Origin: Rhodobacter sp.
GTDB taxonomy: Bacteria > Pseudomonadota > Alphaproteobacteria > Rhodobacterales > Rhodobacteraceae
Assembly: GCA_020250125.1 (NCBI GenBank)
Contig: JADCEL010000025.1
Location: 1 to 64,000, forward strand
Direction: 5' to 3'
DNA: 64,000 nt
Shown here: positions 1-9,893 of the stretch, in pieces
Layout: each line of letters opens with the position of its first letter
How positions within the stretch are numbered: position 1 is the first letter of the stretch
Notes under the pieces: generated by a model
Database searches by the model: none
Seen by the model: the letters and a program-made list of their open reading frames with translations, nothing else
Told to the model about the DNA's origin: nothing
Position numbers and translations under genes: made by a program

Positions 1-44
1 CCAGCCGGGGGCCAAAGCCCCCGGCCAGCGCCCGACCCGCCCCC
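1..44. repeat. 44-bp direct repeat, copy 1
   Basis: Positions 1-44 are repeated at 241-284 with one mismatch (position 35 versus 275). Each copy contains a perfect 9-bp hairpin with a CAAA loop (4-12 paired with 17-25). Copy 1 begins exactly at the window edge, so the true unit may extend further left. Confidence 0.85.
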
Positions 45-240
45 GGCGGGCGCTTCGCCCCCGCCGGGTCGGGCGCTGGCCTCTGTCCTTCCAGGACCTG
101 CCGGTCTACAGAGCACCGTTCCGCGCGGGCGGGGAAACGCGGGTCGCGTTTCCTGTTCCCGCCCGGAGAGGTGAAGGCACCTTCACCGCTGCACTGGCAG
201 GGGCCATCGCCCCTGCCACAGCACCGCGCCGGGATCAGGA

Positions 241-284
241 CCAGCCGGGGGCCAAAGCCCCCGGCCAGCGCCCGCCCCGCCCCC
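241..284. repeat. 44-bp direct repeat, copy 2
   Basis: This is the second copy of the repeat at 1-44, with 43 of 44 bases identical. Its hairpin arms lie at 244-252 and 257-265. After position 284 the two copies diverge completely, so the boundary is sharp on this side. Confidence 0.85.
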
Positions 285-652
285 AGGGGCAATCCCTTTC
301 CCCGGACCGGAACCAGTTTCCCGCCAGGCATGCGGACAGCACTTTTTCAGCACCCTGCCAAGGCCCGGGCAGGGCGCGGGGGGGCCGTCCAACAGGCGGG
401 AACGGCAGGCCCTGCCCTGCGCAGACAGGTGCGCGCGGGCCGGACAGGGTCAGGGCCAGGGGTTTGCGGGGCCGGTCCGGGCTGGATGGTACGGTGTCTC
501 GGCGCCCCGGCAAACCGGACCTGCCGGGCCCGGGTGGCAGCCAGGCGCGCTGCGGCCACCTCCGGCGTTTCTTTTTGCTCTGGTCCAGGGTCCGGCGATA
601 TTGTAGGGATGGTTTAACGTTGAACTATCCCCTTTGCTGCAAGGATTTGACC

Positions 653-1642
653 ATGGCCGCGAAGAAGCCCCCGGAAACACCCAACGTTTCCAAAGACGAG
701 CTGCTGCATTTCTACCGCGAAATGCTGCTGATCCGCCGATTCGAGGAAAAGGCGGGCCAGCTTTACGGCATGGGCCTGATCGGTGGCTTCTGTCACCTTT
801 ACATCGGGCAAGAGGCCGTTGTGGTGGGCCTTGAGGCAGCCGCGAAAGAGGGGGACAAACGCATCACCTCTTACCGCGATCACGGCCACATGCTGGCCTG
901 CGGCATGGACCCCAAAGGTGTGATGGCCGAACTGACCGGGCGCGCGGGCGGCTATTCGCGCGGCAAGGGCGGATCGATGCACATGTTCTCGAAAGAGAAG
1001 CATTTCTATGGCGGTCACGGCATTGTCGCCGCCCAGGTTCCGCTGGGGGCGGGGCTGGCCTTTGCCGACAAGTATCTTGGCAATGACAATGTCACCTTCA
1101 CCTATTTCGGGGACGGTGCCGCAAACCAGGGCCAGGTCTATGAGACTTACAACATGGCCGAACTGTGGAACCTTCCGGTGGTGTTCGTGATTGAGAACAA
1201 CCAATACGCCATGGGCACCAGCATGAAGCGCGCCACCCGTTCCAGAACCCTGTGGGAACGGGGTGCCGCCTACGGGATCAAGGGCGAGGCGGTTGACGGC
1301 ATGGATGTGCTGGCCGTGAAGGCGGCCGGCGAGAAGGCTGTTGCGATCTGCCGTGCGGGCGAAGGCCCCTATATCCTTGAGATGATGACCTACCGCTACC
1401 GCGGGCATTCCATGTCCGACCCGGCCAAGTACCGGACGCGGGAAGAAGTGCAGAAGATGCGCGACGAGAAAGACGCGATCGAACATGTGCGCGAGCTGCT
1501 GTTGCAGGGGGGTCATGCCACCGATGAAGACCTCAAGCTGATCGACCGCGACATCAAGGCGGTGGTCAACGAGTCTGCGGAATTCGCCAAAGAAAGCCCG
1601 GAGCCGGACCTGTCCGAACTCTGGACCGACGTCTACGCCTGA
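653..1642 (+). CDS. pdhA: Pyruvate dehydrogenase E1 component, alpha subunit
   Basis: This 329-aa protein is the alpha subunit of the thiamine-diphosphate E1 enzyme, which decarboxylates pyruvate and passes the acetyl group to lipoyl domains. The thiamine-diphosphate motif starts with GDG at residues 153-155 and ends with the ENN near 181-183. The phosphorylation-loop-like segment [15 protein letters not shown] lies near residue 270. Length is normal for the bacterial alpha2beta2 type. The ATG at 653 is chosen because AAGGA sits about 7 bases upstream; the upstream in-frame extension has no family similarity. It is the first gene of pdhABC, followed after 11 bases by pdhB. Confidence 0.96.
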   Translation: MAAKKPPETPNVSKDELLHFYREMLLIRRFEEKAGQLYGMGLIGGFCHLYIGQEAVVVGLEAAAKEGDKRITSYRDHGHMLACGMDPKGVMAELTGRAGGYSRGKGGSMHMFSKEKHFYGGHGIVAAQVPLGAGLAFADKYLGNDNVTFTYFGDGAANQGQVYETYNMAELWNLPVVFVIENNQYAMGTSMKRATRSRTLWERGAAYGIKGEAVDGMDVLAVKAAGEKAVAICRAGEGPYILEMMTYRYRGHSMSDPAKYRTREEVQKMRDEKDAIEHVRELLLQGGHATDEDLKLIDRDIKAVVNESAEFAKESPEPDLSELWTDVYA

Positions 1643-1653
1643 GGGGGACCGAC

Positions 1654-3027
1654 ATGGCCACGCAAGTACTTATGCCCGCGCTTTCGCCCACCATGGAAGA
1701 GGGCACATTGGCCAGATGGCTGGTGAAGGAAGGCGATTCCGTGAAATCGGGCCAGATCCTGGCCGAGATCGAGACAGACAAGGCAACGATGGAATTCGAG
1801 GCGGCAGATGACGGTGTGATCGGCAGGCTGCTGGTTGCCGAAGGCACCGCGGGCGTAAAGGTGAACACCCCCATCGCAGAGATGGCCGGCGAAGGCGGGG
1901 CCGCGTCGGCACCCCCTGCCCCGGCTGGCGCTGCCGCCGGGACGACGCTTGCAGTCTCAGGGCCGCTGTCCGGACCCGTCGCGGCAGTGCCCGCCCCCGT
2001 CAAGGCCCCGCAGGCCGCCTTCCCCGATTGGCCCGCCGGCACGCCGACAAAGACCATGACGGTGCGCGAGGCCCTGCGCGAAGCCCTGGCCGAGGAAATG
2101 CGGTCAAACGACCGCGTCTTCCTGATGGGCGAGGAAGTGGGCGAATATCAGGGCGCCTACAAGATCAGCCAGGGCCTGCTGGATGAATTCGGGCCAAAGC
2201 GCGTCATCGACACGCCGATCACCGAACATGGCTTTACCGGCCTTGCCGTGGGTGCGGCCTTTGGCGGGCTGAACCCGGTCCTTGAATTCATGACCTTCAA
2301 CTTCTCGATGCAGGCCATCGACCAGATCATCAACTCTGCCGCCAAGACGCTGTACATGTCGGGCGGGCAGATGGGCTGCCCCATCGTCTTCCGTGGCCCG
2401 AACGGGGCAGCCGCGCGCGTCGGTGCCCAGCACAGCCAGGATTACGCCGCCTGGTACGCGCAGATTCCGGGGCTGAAGGTTGCCATGCCCTATTCCGCCG
2501 CCGATGCGAAGGGCCTGCTGAAAGCGGCGATCCGTGATCCGAACCCTGTGATCTTCCTGGAAAATGAAATCCTGTATGGGCGATCCTTCGAGGTGCCTGT
2601 GCTGGCGGATTTCACCATCCCCTTCGGCAAGGCCAGGGTCTGGCGCGAAGGAACCGATGTGACGATTGTCAGCTTCGGCATCGGCATGACCTATGCGCTG
2701 GAGGCCGCCGAACAGCTGGCGAAAGACGGACTCAGCGCCGAGGTGATCGACCTGCGCACGCTGCGGCCCATCGATTACGACACCGTGCTTGCGTCTGTGC
2801 AGAAGACCAACCGCTGCGTGACGGTTGAGGAAGGCTGGCCTGTCGGGGCCATCGGCAACCATCTGTCGGCCACGATCATGACGCGGGCGTTCGACTATCT
2901 GGATGCCCCCGTCCTGAACTGCACCGGCAAGGACGTGCCCATGCCCTATGCCGCCAACCTTGAAAAGCTGGCGCTGGTGACAACGGCCGAAGTTGTCGAA
3001 GCCGTCAAATCCGTCTGCTACCGGTAA
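1654..3027 (+). CDS. pdhB: Pyruvate dehydrogenase E1 component, beta subunit with N-terminal lipoyl domain
   Basis: The protein is 457 aa, about 130 longer than a simple E1 beta. Residues 1-80 are a complete biotinyl/lipoyl domain with the acceptor lysine K43 in [14 protein letters not shown] Pro/Ala-rich linker (about 85-125) leads into the transketolase-like beta subunit, with the typical [13 protein letters not shown] and [15 protein letters not shown] segments. This lipoyl fusion is known from alphaproteobacteria such as Sinorhizobium and Rhodobacter. The lipoyl domain is nearly identical to that of the adjacent E2, including the [10 protein letters not shown] start, which points to duplication or gene conversion. 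It lies between pdhA and pdhC in one operon. Confidence 0.96.
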   Translation: MATQVLMPALSPTMEEGTLARWLVKEGDSVKSGQILAEIETDKATMEFEAADDGVIGRLLVAEGTAGVKVNTPIAEMAGEGGAASAPPAPAGAAAGTTLAVSGPLSGPVAAVPAPVKAPQAAFPDWPAGTPTKTMTVREALREALAEEMRSNDRVFLMGEEVGEYQGAYKISQGLLDEFGPKRVIDTPITEHGFTGLAVGAAFGGLNPVLEFMTFNFSMQAIDQIINSAAKTLYMSGGQMGCPIVFRGPNGAAARVGAQHSQDYAAWYAQIPGLKVAMPYSAADAKGLLKAAIRDPNPVIFLENEILYGRSFEVPVLADFTIPFGKARVWREGTDVTIVSFGIGMTYALEAAEQLAKDGLSAEVIDLRTLRPIDYDTVLASVQKTNRCVTVEEGWPVGAIGNHLSATIMTRAFDYLDAPVLNCTGKDVPMPYAANLEKLALVTTAEVVEAVKSVCYR

Positions 3028-3038
3028 GGAACGCTGAC

Positions 3039-4337
3039 ATGGCAACAGAAATCCTCATGCCCGCGCTTTCGCCCACGATGGAAGAGGGCACGCTGGCAAA
3101 ATGGCTGGTGAAAGCGGGCGATGCGGTGAAATCCGGCCAGATTCTGGCCGAGATTGAAACCGACAAGGCCACCATGGAATTCGAGGCCGTCGACGAGGGC
3201 ATCATCGGCAAACTTCTGGTTGCCGAAGGGACGGCGGGGGTCAAGGTGAACACCCCCATCGCCACGATGCTGGAAGACGGCGAAAGCGCCGATACCGCCC
3301 CTGCCCCCAGGGCCCCGGCGGCACAGCCCGCCACCGCCGCACCGCCGCCCGCTGCAACCGCTCCGGCTGCGCCTTTGGCACCTGCGGCCAAGGGGGCGCG
3401 CGTCTTCGCTTCGCCCCTGGCCCGCCGGATCGCGGCGGAAAGGGGCCTTGATCTGGCACAGGTCACAGGCTCCGGCCCGCATGGCCGGATCGTGAAGACC
3501 GATGTCGAAGGCTTGTCCAAACCCGCCGCAGCCCCGGTTGCCGCTGCCGCGCCCGCTGTTGCGCAAGCGCCGGCCCCTGCGGCTGCCGCGCCCGCGCTTG
3601 CCACCGGGGCCACCGCTGAAACGGTCGCCAGGATGTTTGCCGGCCGCAGCTATGACGTTGTCCAGCTTGATGGCATGCGCAAGACCATCGCCGCGCGGCT
3701 GACCGAGGCAAAGCAGACGATCCCGCATTTCTATCTGCGCCGTTCGGTGCAGCTGGATGCCCTGCTGGCCTTCCGCGAGACGCTCAACAAGCAGCTGGAA
3801 AGCCGCGGCATCAAGCTGTCGGTCAACGACTTCATCATCAAGGCCTGTGCCCTGGCCCTGCAACAGGTACCGGATGCGAATGCCGTCTGGGCGGGCGACC
3901 GGATTTTCCGCCTCAGGCCGTCCGATGTCGCGGTTGCCGTTGCCATCGAGGGTGGCCTGTTCACGCCCGTTCTGCGCGACGCAGATCAGAAGTCGATTTC
4001 GACCCTGTCTGCGGAAATGAAAGACCTTGCCGCCCGCGCCCGCACCCGCAAGCTGGCACCGCACGAGTATCAGGGGGGCAGTTTCGCGATTTCAAACCTG
4101 GGCATGTTCGGGATCGAAAACTTCGATGCCGTGATCAACCCGCCGCATGGCTCGATCCTGGCCGTCGGGGCGGGCCTCAGGACACCGGTCGCGGGCAAGG
4201 ATGGCACGATCACCGTTGCCACAGTGATGTCGATGACCCTTTCTGTCGATCACCGCGTGATCGACGGGGCACTGGGGGCGGAATTCCTCAAGGCAATCAT
4301 CGGGAACCTTGAAAACCCCGTCGCCATGCTGGCCTGA
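3039..4337 (+). CDS. pdhC: Dihydrolipoamide acetyltransferase, E2 of pyruvate dehydrogenase
   Basis: E2 (432 aa) forms the core of the complex and transfers acetyl groups from lipoyl-lysine to coenzyme A. Domain order is a lipoyl domain (1-80, K43), an Ala/Pro linker, a peripheral-subunit-binding domain (about 121-157, [18 protein letters not shown]), a second Ala/Pro linker, and the catalytic domain from about 205. The active-site motif HRVIDG carries H405 and D409. It is the last gene of pdhABC. The E3 gene lpd is not next to it, so E3 must be supplied from elsewhere. A hairpin terminator follows eight bases after the stop. Confidence 0.96.
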   Translation: MATEILMPALSPTMEEGTLAKWLVKAGDAVKSGQILAEIETDKATMEFEAVDEGIIGKLLVAEGTAGVKVNTPIATMLEDGESADTAPAPRAPAAQPATAAPPPAATAPAAPLAPAAKGARVFASPLARRIAAERGLDLAQVTGSGPHGRIVKTDVEGLSKPAAAPVAAAAPAVAQAPAPAAAAPALATGATAETVARMFAGRSYDVVQLDGMRKTIAARLTEAKQTIPHFYLRRSVQLDALLAFRETLNKQLESRGIKLSVNDFIIKACALALQQVPDANAVWAGDRIFRLRPSDVAVAVAIEGGLFTPVLRDADQKSISTLSAEMKDLAARARTRKLAPHEYQGGSFAISNLGMFGIENFDAVINPPHGSILAVGAGLRTPVAGKDGTITVATVMSMTLSVDHRVIDGALGAEFLKAIIGNLENPVAMLA

Positions 4338-4344
4338 ATGTCTG

Positions 4345-4366
4345 CCCTTCCGCCACGGCGGAAGGG
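4345..4366. terminator. Bidirectional hairpin between pdhC and cysE
   Basis: Arms 4345-4354 and 4357-4366 are perfect inverted repeats (CCCTTCCGCC with GGCGGAAGGG). The hairpin lies exactly between the convergent stop codons of pdhC (4335-4337) and cysE (4368-4370). There is no long T-run on either side, so the call rests on position and stem strength. Confidence 0.6.
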
Positions 4367-4367
4367 C

Positions 4368-5183
4368 CTATTCACCCAGGTGCTCGCGGATCAGATGATC
4401 CATCGTGACCGAAGGCTGCGCGCATCCGGCTTCGCCGACAACCCGGGCCGGCACGCCCGCCACGGTCGAACAGGGCGGCACGTCCTGCAACACCACGGAA
4501 CCGGCGGCAATCCGGCTGCAATGGCCGATCTCGATATTGCCCAGAACCTTTGCCCCGGCCCCGATCAGCACGCCATTGCCGATCCTGGGGTGGCGCACGC
4601 CGTCTTCCTTGCCGGTGCCGCCCAGCGTCACCGAATGCAGCATCGACACATTGTCACCGACAACGGCTGTTTCACCGATCACGATGGAATGCGCATGGTC
4701 AATCATGATGCCCCGGCCCATGGTCGCCGCAGGATGGATGTCCACACCAAAGACCTCGGACACCCGCATCTGCACGAAATAGGCCAGATCGATCCGGCCC
4801 GCCTGCCACAGCCAGTGCCCGACACGGTAGGCCTGTACGGCCTGATACCCCTTGAAATACAGGATCGGCTGCAGGAAGCGGTGGCACGCAGGATCGCGGT
4901 CATAGACCGCAACCAGGTCCGCCCGCGCGGCTTGCCCCAGATCAGGGTCCGATGCAAAGGCCTCGTCCGCAATTTCGCGCAGGATCTGCTCGCTCATCTC
5001 GCCAGAGGCGAGTTTCAGGGAAAACCGATAGGCCAGTGCCCGCTCCATGCTGGCATGGTGCAGCAAGCTGGAATGCACCAATCCGCCCAGCAGCGGCTCT
5101 GACCGGATCGCCTCGACAGCCTCTTCGCCAATCCGCTGCCAGACCGGGTCGATGGCGGCCATCTTCATTCTGGTTTCGGCCAT
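4368..5183 (-). CDS. cysE: Serine O-acetyltransferase
   Basis: CysE acetylates L-serine to O-acetylserine, the first committed step of cysteine synthesis. The 271-aa protein has the N-terminal SAT helical domain (about 10-140) and a C-terminal left-handed beta-helix of hexapeptide repeats. The catalytic segment includes MIDHAHSIVIGETAVVGDN and LHSVTLGGTG. I prefer the ATG at 5183 because GGAGG lies 8 bases upstream; an in-frame ATG at 5198 lacks such a site. The start lies inside the 3' end of the unknown gene 5165-5530, so the two are probably cotranscribed behind the GTA block. Confidence 0.93.
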   Translation of the reverse strand: MAETRMKMAAIDPVWQRIGEEAVEAIRSEPLLGGLVHSSLLHHASMERALAYRFSLKLASGEMSEQILREIADEAFASDPDLGQAARADLVAVYDRDPACHRFLQPILYFKGYQAVQAYRVGHWLWQAGRIDLAYFVQMRVSEVFGVDIHPAATMGRGIMIDHAHSIVIGETAVVGDNVSMLHSVTLGGTGKEDGVRHPRIGNGVLIGAGAKVLGNIEIGHCSRIAAGSVVLQDVPPCSTVAGVPARVVGEAGCAQPSVTMDHLIREHLGE

Positions 5184-5530
5184 GGCTTCTGCCTCCATCC
5201 TCGTTGCAGAGGGCCATCATATACCCTGACGCGACCCGAGACAAAAGAAAGCTTTGCAACGCGCAACCGGTCCAGCACACAGGACAGCGCCCGCAGCCAA
5301 CGCGGATCGGACAGGAACGGTTCCGCGTCTGCCTTGGGCACGGTGCCCGTCACGGCCATCAGGCTTCCATTGCCCCAGGCAGGGTGCGGCTTTCCCAGAC
5401 GGCGCCGGTACCGGTCGGCCACCTGCGCCTGCCAGATCAACCGGTCGATGCAGCCGATCCAGTCCTCTTCGCCCAGAACGAACAGCACGCGGGCTGCGGC
5501 AAGGACATCGCCGATCAGCACCGGACGCAT
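5165..5530 (-). CDS. Conserved hypothetical protein between GTA gene 15 and cysE
   Basis: The 121-aa basic protein has no motif I can assign. It starts MRPVLIGDVLAAARVLFVL and contains DWIGCIDRLIWQAQVADRYR, a helical amphipathic-looking segment, then HPAWGNGSL and a basic C-terminus. The ATG at 5530 follows the GTA gene 15 stop (5535-5537) by four bases, and the 3' end overlaps the cysE start by 19 bases. This spacing argues for translation coupled to the GTA baseplate gene. It could be a GTA accessory protein or simply a host gene caught at the cluster edge; the sequence does not decide. Confidence 0.7.
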   Translation of the reverse strand: MRPVLIGDVLAAARVLFVLGEEDWIGCIDRLIWQAQVADRYRRRLGKPHPAWGNGSLMAVTGTVPKADAEPFLSDPRWLRALSCVLDRLRVAKLSFVSGRVRVYDGPLQRGWRQKPWPKPE

Positions 5531-5534
5531 CCCG

Positions 5535-8500
5535 TCACACCGCAAGCTGCGCAAAAGGACCGGGGCCGAAGCGGTCCGACACCTGCGCCACACGCAGCAG
5601 AAACCCGCCCAGCGTGCCGTCGGCGGCCTGCTGCGACGCCGGATAGACCCAGTTCGGGGCCATCACCGACACTTCCCTGACCATCAGACTGCCCGACATC
5701 ACCTGAACAAGATAGGTTTCGCGATCTTCGCCCAGCGGAACCTCGCCGGCACGCCATCCATCCCCGTCGATCCGTGTCCTGCGGATCCATGTCACAGACC
5801 GGTCCCCCCCGGGATTCCCCGCGATGCGCAGATGCACCGGCCGATAGGGACGCAAGCCCACACCCTCAAAGGCGATGATGCGATGAACCGTCGACGCATC
5901 GTCATAACCGCGCTCCGCCGCGCCGATCCGGTAGTGCCTGTCCAGACCGCGGGCCGCCTGCGACAGGGCAATCTGCACCGGTGCCCGGTCCAGAAGCACA
6001 AAAGCACTGCCCGCCGGCAAGGGGGCCGGCATGTCAGCTTCCGTCCCCGACTGCCCGCGCAGCAGGCCGGTCAGGTCATAGACCTCGGGCGCGACAAGCT
6101 CGGCCCCGGTGAACTGCAACACCTCCCAGGCTCCTGCCGCGCCGGTGCCGACTGCAGCTGCATTCGCCCCGTTCAGCATCCCCGCCAGGTCGGTTGAGCT
6201 CAGTGTCCCGCCCGACAGCCGAACGCGCAGGGCCGCACTGCGGGAAAGCAGACCCGGGCGCGCCGGTGCCAGCGCTGTCCCGGTGACGCCAAACGTGGCC
6301 GGCACCATCACCAGCCGGTTCAGGGCATAGCCATTGTCTGACGCCGAACTCCAGACCGCCACAGGCCCGGGCCAGGGCAGCGCCCCCACGGCCACATGCG
6401 GGGCATCGGGCACCTCTGCCCCGTTGAGCAGCGGCAAATCCAGAAATAGCGGGTGAACCGGCGCGGGGGGCGTATAGGGCGCCACAACAGGACGCACCTG
6501 CACGGCCGTCCCGGACCGATATGCCGCAGGTACAACCCGAACCGCGTCGATCTGCTGGAATTCTGCCTGTTCGATCCGGTCGATCCGATAGCGCGCACCG
6601 TCAACGGCAACCACATCGCCGGCCCCAAGCCCAAGGGCTGATTTGGGCAGCGCGAAACGGACCGTGTCGCGTGCCACGCGGGCTTCGGCAAGCCAGCGCT
6701 CCACAATCATCCTGCCCTCTGCCGCCGTCAGGCTCAGCGCCAGTTCCGACTGCGCCACACCAAAGGCCGCCTCGTCCGGAAAGATCGCCTCCGACTGCCG
6801 CACTTCGAAATTGCTTTCAGCGTCGATAAAGCCCAGCCGCACGCGGCCTGTCATCTCGGCTTCGGCGGCGCGGGTCAATTCGACCGCGCCATCAATCTCT
6901 GTGCTGACCGCCATCATCGCGCGGTCAAGCGTGTCGGTCAGCCGTCCGTCCCGCATCCGGAAGCCAAGAATTCCCTCCCGCTCAACGGCGTCAAAGCCGT
7001 AAGCAAGCGCCAGCGGTTGCAGGGCAGACCGCGCAGACCCCACCTCTGCCACGACATAGCCGCGCACAAGGCCGTAAAGACGCGACACATCAAAGCCGAC
7101 CAGCCCCGATCGCTCGCACAGATCGGCAACCACCGCAGCAAGCGTCAGATTCGCCGCCCGGCCATTGATCCAGTGACCAAGCCGGTAGTTGTCGCCATCG
7201 CTCCAGGCCGAAGTCAGGTTCGGGAATTCGGGATAGGGCCGGGCATCCCAGGTCCAGACATAGGCCCGCGTCATGTCCACCATCGTCCCGCCATAGCCGG
7301 GTGACAGCGGATTGTTCACCCCCTCTGCCCAGAATTCGGCCATCGCGCGCAGATACTGCATCTGGATCAGGTCATCCCGCTGTCCGGTCGATCCGCGCGG
7401 CAACAGCGATTCCGATGATTTGGGGTCCACAAACCGGTTCGGCTCATTCGTACCCTTGTCAATGGCAGGACAGCCAAGTTCGGTAAACCGCACCGGCTTG
7501 GACCTTGGCACCCATGCGGTCGGCACCGCAGACCGCACCCCCCCGACCCGGTCGTGATGCGGGCTGGACCACCAGCTTTTCAGGTCTTTGGGGCGAAACA
7601 CCCAAGGTTCCCCGTGAAGCCCGTCCTGGATCGGCGTCCGGGTCTGCGCCGACGCATCTGCGGCCGAGGCATAGAACCAGTCAAATCCCTCACCCCCCGC
7701 GATATTGGCCTTGAGGTAATCAAGATTGTAGATCGCCCCCCAGGCGGCATCGGCATGGCTTTCGCCGTCGCGCCAGTCCGAAAGCGGCATGTAGTTGTCG
7801 ATGCCGATGAAATCGATGTTCGCATCCGCCCAAAGCGGATCAAGATGGAACTGAACGTTGCCGGACCCATCATGATAGCCGAAGTATTCGGACCAGTCCG
7901 CAGCATAGCTCAGCTTGACGCCCGGACCCAGAATCCCCCGCACATCCGCCGCCAGCTGGCGCAAGGCCGCCACGGCGGGAAAGCTGTCTCCGGGCCCCCG
8001 AATCTGCGTCACTGACCGCAACTCCGACCCGATGCAAAAGGCTTCAACGCCGCCAGCGGCCGCGCAAAGATGCGCATAATGCAGCACAAAGCGCCGGTAG
8101 CCCCAGGATGCCGGCCCCGAATAGGTGATCCGCTCACCGTTCCGCGCAAAATGACCCGGCTGTGCCGCACCGAAAAAGGCGGCCACTTCGGCAGAAGCGC
8201 CCGCTGTCCGGTCGGGCGAACCGGGCCGGCCGGGCGCCACCGACAGCGTGATGCGGCCCCGCCACGGCAGCACCGGCTGCCCCGTGGCCCCGGTCCATGG
8301 GTCGGGCAGTGTATTGCCCGCCATCTGCTCCATCAGCACGAAGGGGTAGAACATCACGTCCTGCCCCTCGGCCCGCAGGGCGTGGATCGCCTCGAGCACC
8401 GATTGATCCGTGGGCGTTCCGCCATAGACAGGCCGTCCGTCAAGGGTGGCAATCTGCCCGGCCTCCCCCCGGCCAATGCCGCCAGCCCGCCACGGCATCG

Positions 8501-9446
8501 TGCCTTCGGTGATCTTCTGTTCAACCTTCGGACGCACCATACAGCTGCCGCACCGCAGATCATCGCCGAACCAGGACACCACAAGGGAAACAGCCCCGCA
8601 CCGGGGCAGCTCCTGGCGCAGCTGCGTCAGCGATGTGACCATATCTGTCTGGCCCGATGGCGAATGCATGTTTGCGGCGCGCTGCAGGCCGGGTCCGTCT
8701 TCATAATGCACCCGGCTCGTTGCCAGTGCATATTCCCCCGTGCCCGGAATCAGCGCCACCGCCCGCACGCTGCCGGCAATATCGGTCATCGTCCGGGCCA
8801 CGGTACCCTGCGCCCGGCGCACCACCTCAAAGGAAAACTGCGGCACCCGGTTGCCGAAATCGGCCAGGGGAAGATCCTCGAACACCACATAGGCGATGCC
8901 CCGATAGGCCGGCGCACGGCCGGCCCCTTCGACAGCGGCAATCTTTGCATCGGGAAGTTGCGTTTCGCTTCCCGAATGCACCCGCATGTTCAGCCGGTCG
9001 CGCACAATCTCATTGCCATCGGCCCAGACGCGGCCCACGCGCAGGATCTCCCCCTCGCACAGGGCAACGGCAAGGCTGACCGAATAGGAATAGCTCTCGG
9101 TCACGACCGATTCGTTCCGCCTGTTGCCCTTGCCGCCACGGCTTTCCTGCTGCGTTGTTGTCACCGTTTCCTTGAACCGCGTCGCCCAGATCACCTGCCC
9201 GGCCACCCGCATCCGGCCAAAAACCTGGCCAATGGCCGCGCCGTCGCTGGCCCCCATCACCCGGATGCGCTCGACCCGTCCCACCTCGACCACGGAAGAG
9301 CCTGATCCCATCAGCCGCTGATCAATCACCCGGCCCAGCGTGGCCCCAACCGCCCGGCCGATGACCGCCCCCGACAGGCCCAGGACCGTGCCGCCAAAAC
9401 TGCCCCCGATCGCCGCCCCGACAGCCGATAGAACGATCGTCGCCAT
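5535..9446 (-). CDS. GTA baseplate multidomain protein (gp15-type)
   Basis: At 1303 aa this matches the giant baseplate protein of RcGTA (about 1300 aa) that closes the tail tip and contacts the recipient cell. The first 45 residues are a Gly/Ala-rich hydrophobic segment (AIGGSFGGTVLGLSGAVIG). The middle (about 420-740) is the TIM-barrel-like domain, with SYAADWSEYFGYHDGSG, FIGIDNYMPLSDW and FTELGCPAIDKGTNEPNRF. A phage tail-tip domain and a beta-rich C-terminal domain follow. It starts directly after the gp14 stop with no gap. No frameshift or internal stop is present, so the longest GTA gene is intact. Confidence 0.93.
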   Translation of the reverse strand: MATIVLSAVGAAIGGSFGGTVLGLSGAVIGRAVGATLGRVIDQRLMGSGSSVVEVGRVERIRVMGASDGAAIGQVFGRMRVAGQVIWATRFKETVTTTQQESRGGKGNRRNESVVTESYSYSVSLAVALCEGEILRVGRVWADGNEIVRDRLNMRVHSGSETQLPDAKIAAVEGAGRAPAYRGIAYVVFEDLPLADFGNRVPQFSFEVVRRAQGTVARTMTDIAGSVRAVALIPGTGEYALATSRVHYEDGPGLQRAANMHSPSGQTDMVTSLTQLRQELPRCGAVSLVVSWFGDDLRCGSCMVRPKVEQKITEGTMPWRAGGIGRGEAGQIATLDGRPVYGGTPTDQSVLEAIHALRAEGQDVMFYPFVLMEQMAGNTLPDPWTGATGQPVLPWRGRITLSVAPGRPGSPDRTAGASAEVAAFFGAAQPGHFARNGERITYSGPASWGYRRFVLHYAHLCAAAGGVEAFCIGSELRSVTQIRGPGDSFPAVAALRQLAADVRGILGPGVKLSYAADWSEYFGYHDGSGNVQFHLDPLWADANIDFIGIDNYMPLSDWRDGESHADAAWGAIYNLDYLKANIAGGEGFDWFYASAADASAQTRTPIQDGLHGEPWVFRPKDLKSWWSSPHHDRVGGVRSAVPTAWVPRSKPVRFTELGCPAIDKGTNEPNRFVDPKSSESLLPRGSTGQRDDLIQMQYLRAMAEFWAEGVNNPLSPGYGGTMVDMTRAYVWTWDARPYPEFPNLTSAWSDGDNYRLGHWINGRAANLTLAAVVADLCERSGLVGFDVSRLYGLVRGYVVAEVGSARSALQPLALAYGFDAVEREGILGFRMRDGRLTDTLDRAMMAVSTEIDGAVELTRAAEAEMTGRVRLGFIDAESNFEVRQSEAIFPDEAAFGVAQSELALSLTAAEGRMIVERWLAEARVARDTVRFALPKSALGLGAGDVVAVDGARYRIDRIEQAEFQQIDAVRVVPAAYRSGTAVQVRPVVAPYTPPAPVHPLFLDLPLLNGAEVPDAPHVAVGALPWPGPVAVWSSASDNGYALNRLVMVPATFGVTGTALAPARPGLLSRSAALRVRLSGGTLSSTDLAGMLNGANAAAVGTGAAGAWEVLQFTGAELVAPEVYDLTGLLRGQSGTEADMPAPLPAGSAFVLLDRAPVQIALSQAARGLDRHYRIGAAERGYDDASTVHRIIAFEGVGLRPYRPVHLRIAGNPGGDRSVTWIRRTRIDGDGWRAGEVPLGEDRETYLVQVMSGSLMVREVSVMAPNWVYPASQQAADGTLGGFLLRVAQVSDRFGPGPFAQLAV

Positions 9447-9893
9447 TCAGACCTCTCCTTCGGGAAATGTGAACCGCGCGACAACCCGGCGCGCCCAGGG
9501 CTGCGACAGCGGGCTTTCAACCACACCATGCCCGTAATAGGCGTGGATGAAGCTGGGGGCGGCACCAACCTCGGCGGCAATCCCCAGGTGTTTTGCGATG
9601 CCCCCGTCGCGCATCCGGAACAGCAAGACGTCGCCGGGGCGATCTGTTCCCGCGCGACAGGGCCGCAGCCATCGCCGTGCCGCAGTCCACAGGGCTTCCT
9701 CGCCACCCGCCTCTGCCCAATCCGCCGTATAAGGTGGCACAGGTTCCGGCTCGGCTCCGTACAGGTCTCGCCACAGTCCGCGCAGCAGGCCAAGACAATC
9801 CGCACCCCCGCCCCGGACGCAGCCCTGATGACGGTAGGGCGTTCCGATCCAGCTCCGCGCCAGGTCAACAACCTTCAGGGCATGCCCCGACAT
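9447..9893 (-). CDS. GTA NlpC/P60-type cell wall peptidase (gp14-type)
   Basis: The 148-aa protein is a tail-tip peptidase expected to cut periplasmic peptidoglycan during DNA entry. The NlpC/P60 catalytic cysteine is in GGGADCLGL, one histidine in AKHLGIA and a further histidine in SFIHAYYGHGV. The start is the ATG at 9893, which shares one base with the gp13 stop (TGATG); the GTG one codon earlier is less likely. Length matches the RcGTA homologue. It acts with the adjacent hub and baseplate proteins. Confidence 0.92.
   Translation of the reverse strand: MSGHALKVVDLARSWIGTPYRHQGCVRGGGADCLGLLRGLWRDLYGAEPEPVPPYTADWAEAGGEEALWTAARRWLRPCRAGTDRPGDVLLFRMRDGGIAKHLGIAAEVGAAPSFIHAYYGHGVVESPLSQPWARRVVARFTFPEGEV

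Larger units (their letters stand above)
1..652. other. Palindrome-rich gap upstream of pdhA
   Basis: I see no convincing gene here; the open frames have no ribosome binding site and no recognisable protein. The stretch is filled with G+C-rich inverted repeats: perfect hairpins at 4-25 and 195-218, an interrupted hairpin at 127-164, and a 44-bp direct repeat listed separately. Several of these modules recur at 25154-25379, upstream of fabD. The pdhA promoter probably lies near the right edge, around 600-640, where the sequence becomes less G+C rich, but I cannot place a confident -35/-10 pair. Confidence 0.6.

Noticed and set aside
171-617. Open frame of about 148 codons upstream of pdhA
   Set aside because: It is Pro/Arg/Gly-rich noise across palindromes, has no binding site and no family resemblance.
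612-627. GTTTAAC-GTTGAAC near pdhA, and single GTTGAAC cores near glnB (31308) and the ABC exporter (61035), as extra array-type operators
   Set aside because: I estimate about four chance GTTGAAC/GTTCAAC occurrences in 64 kb at 65% G+C, so isolated copies are not evidence.
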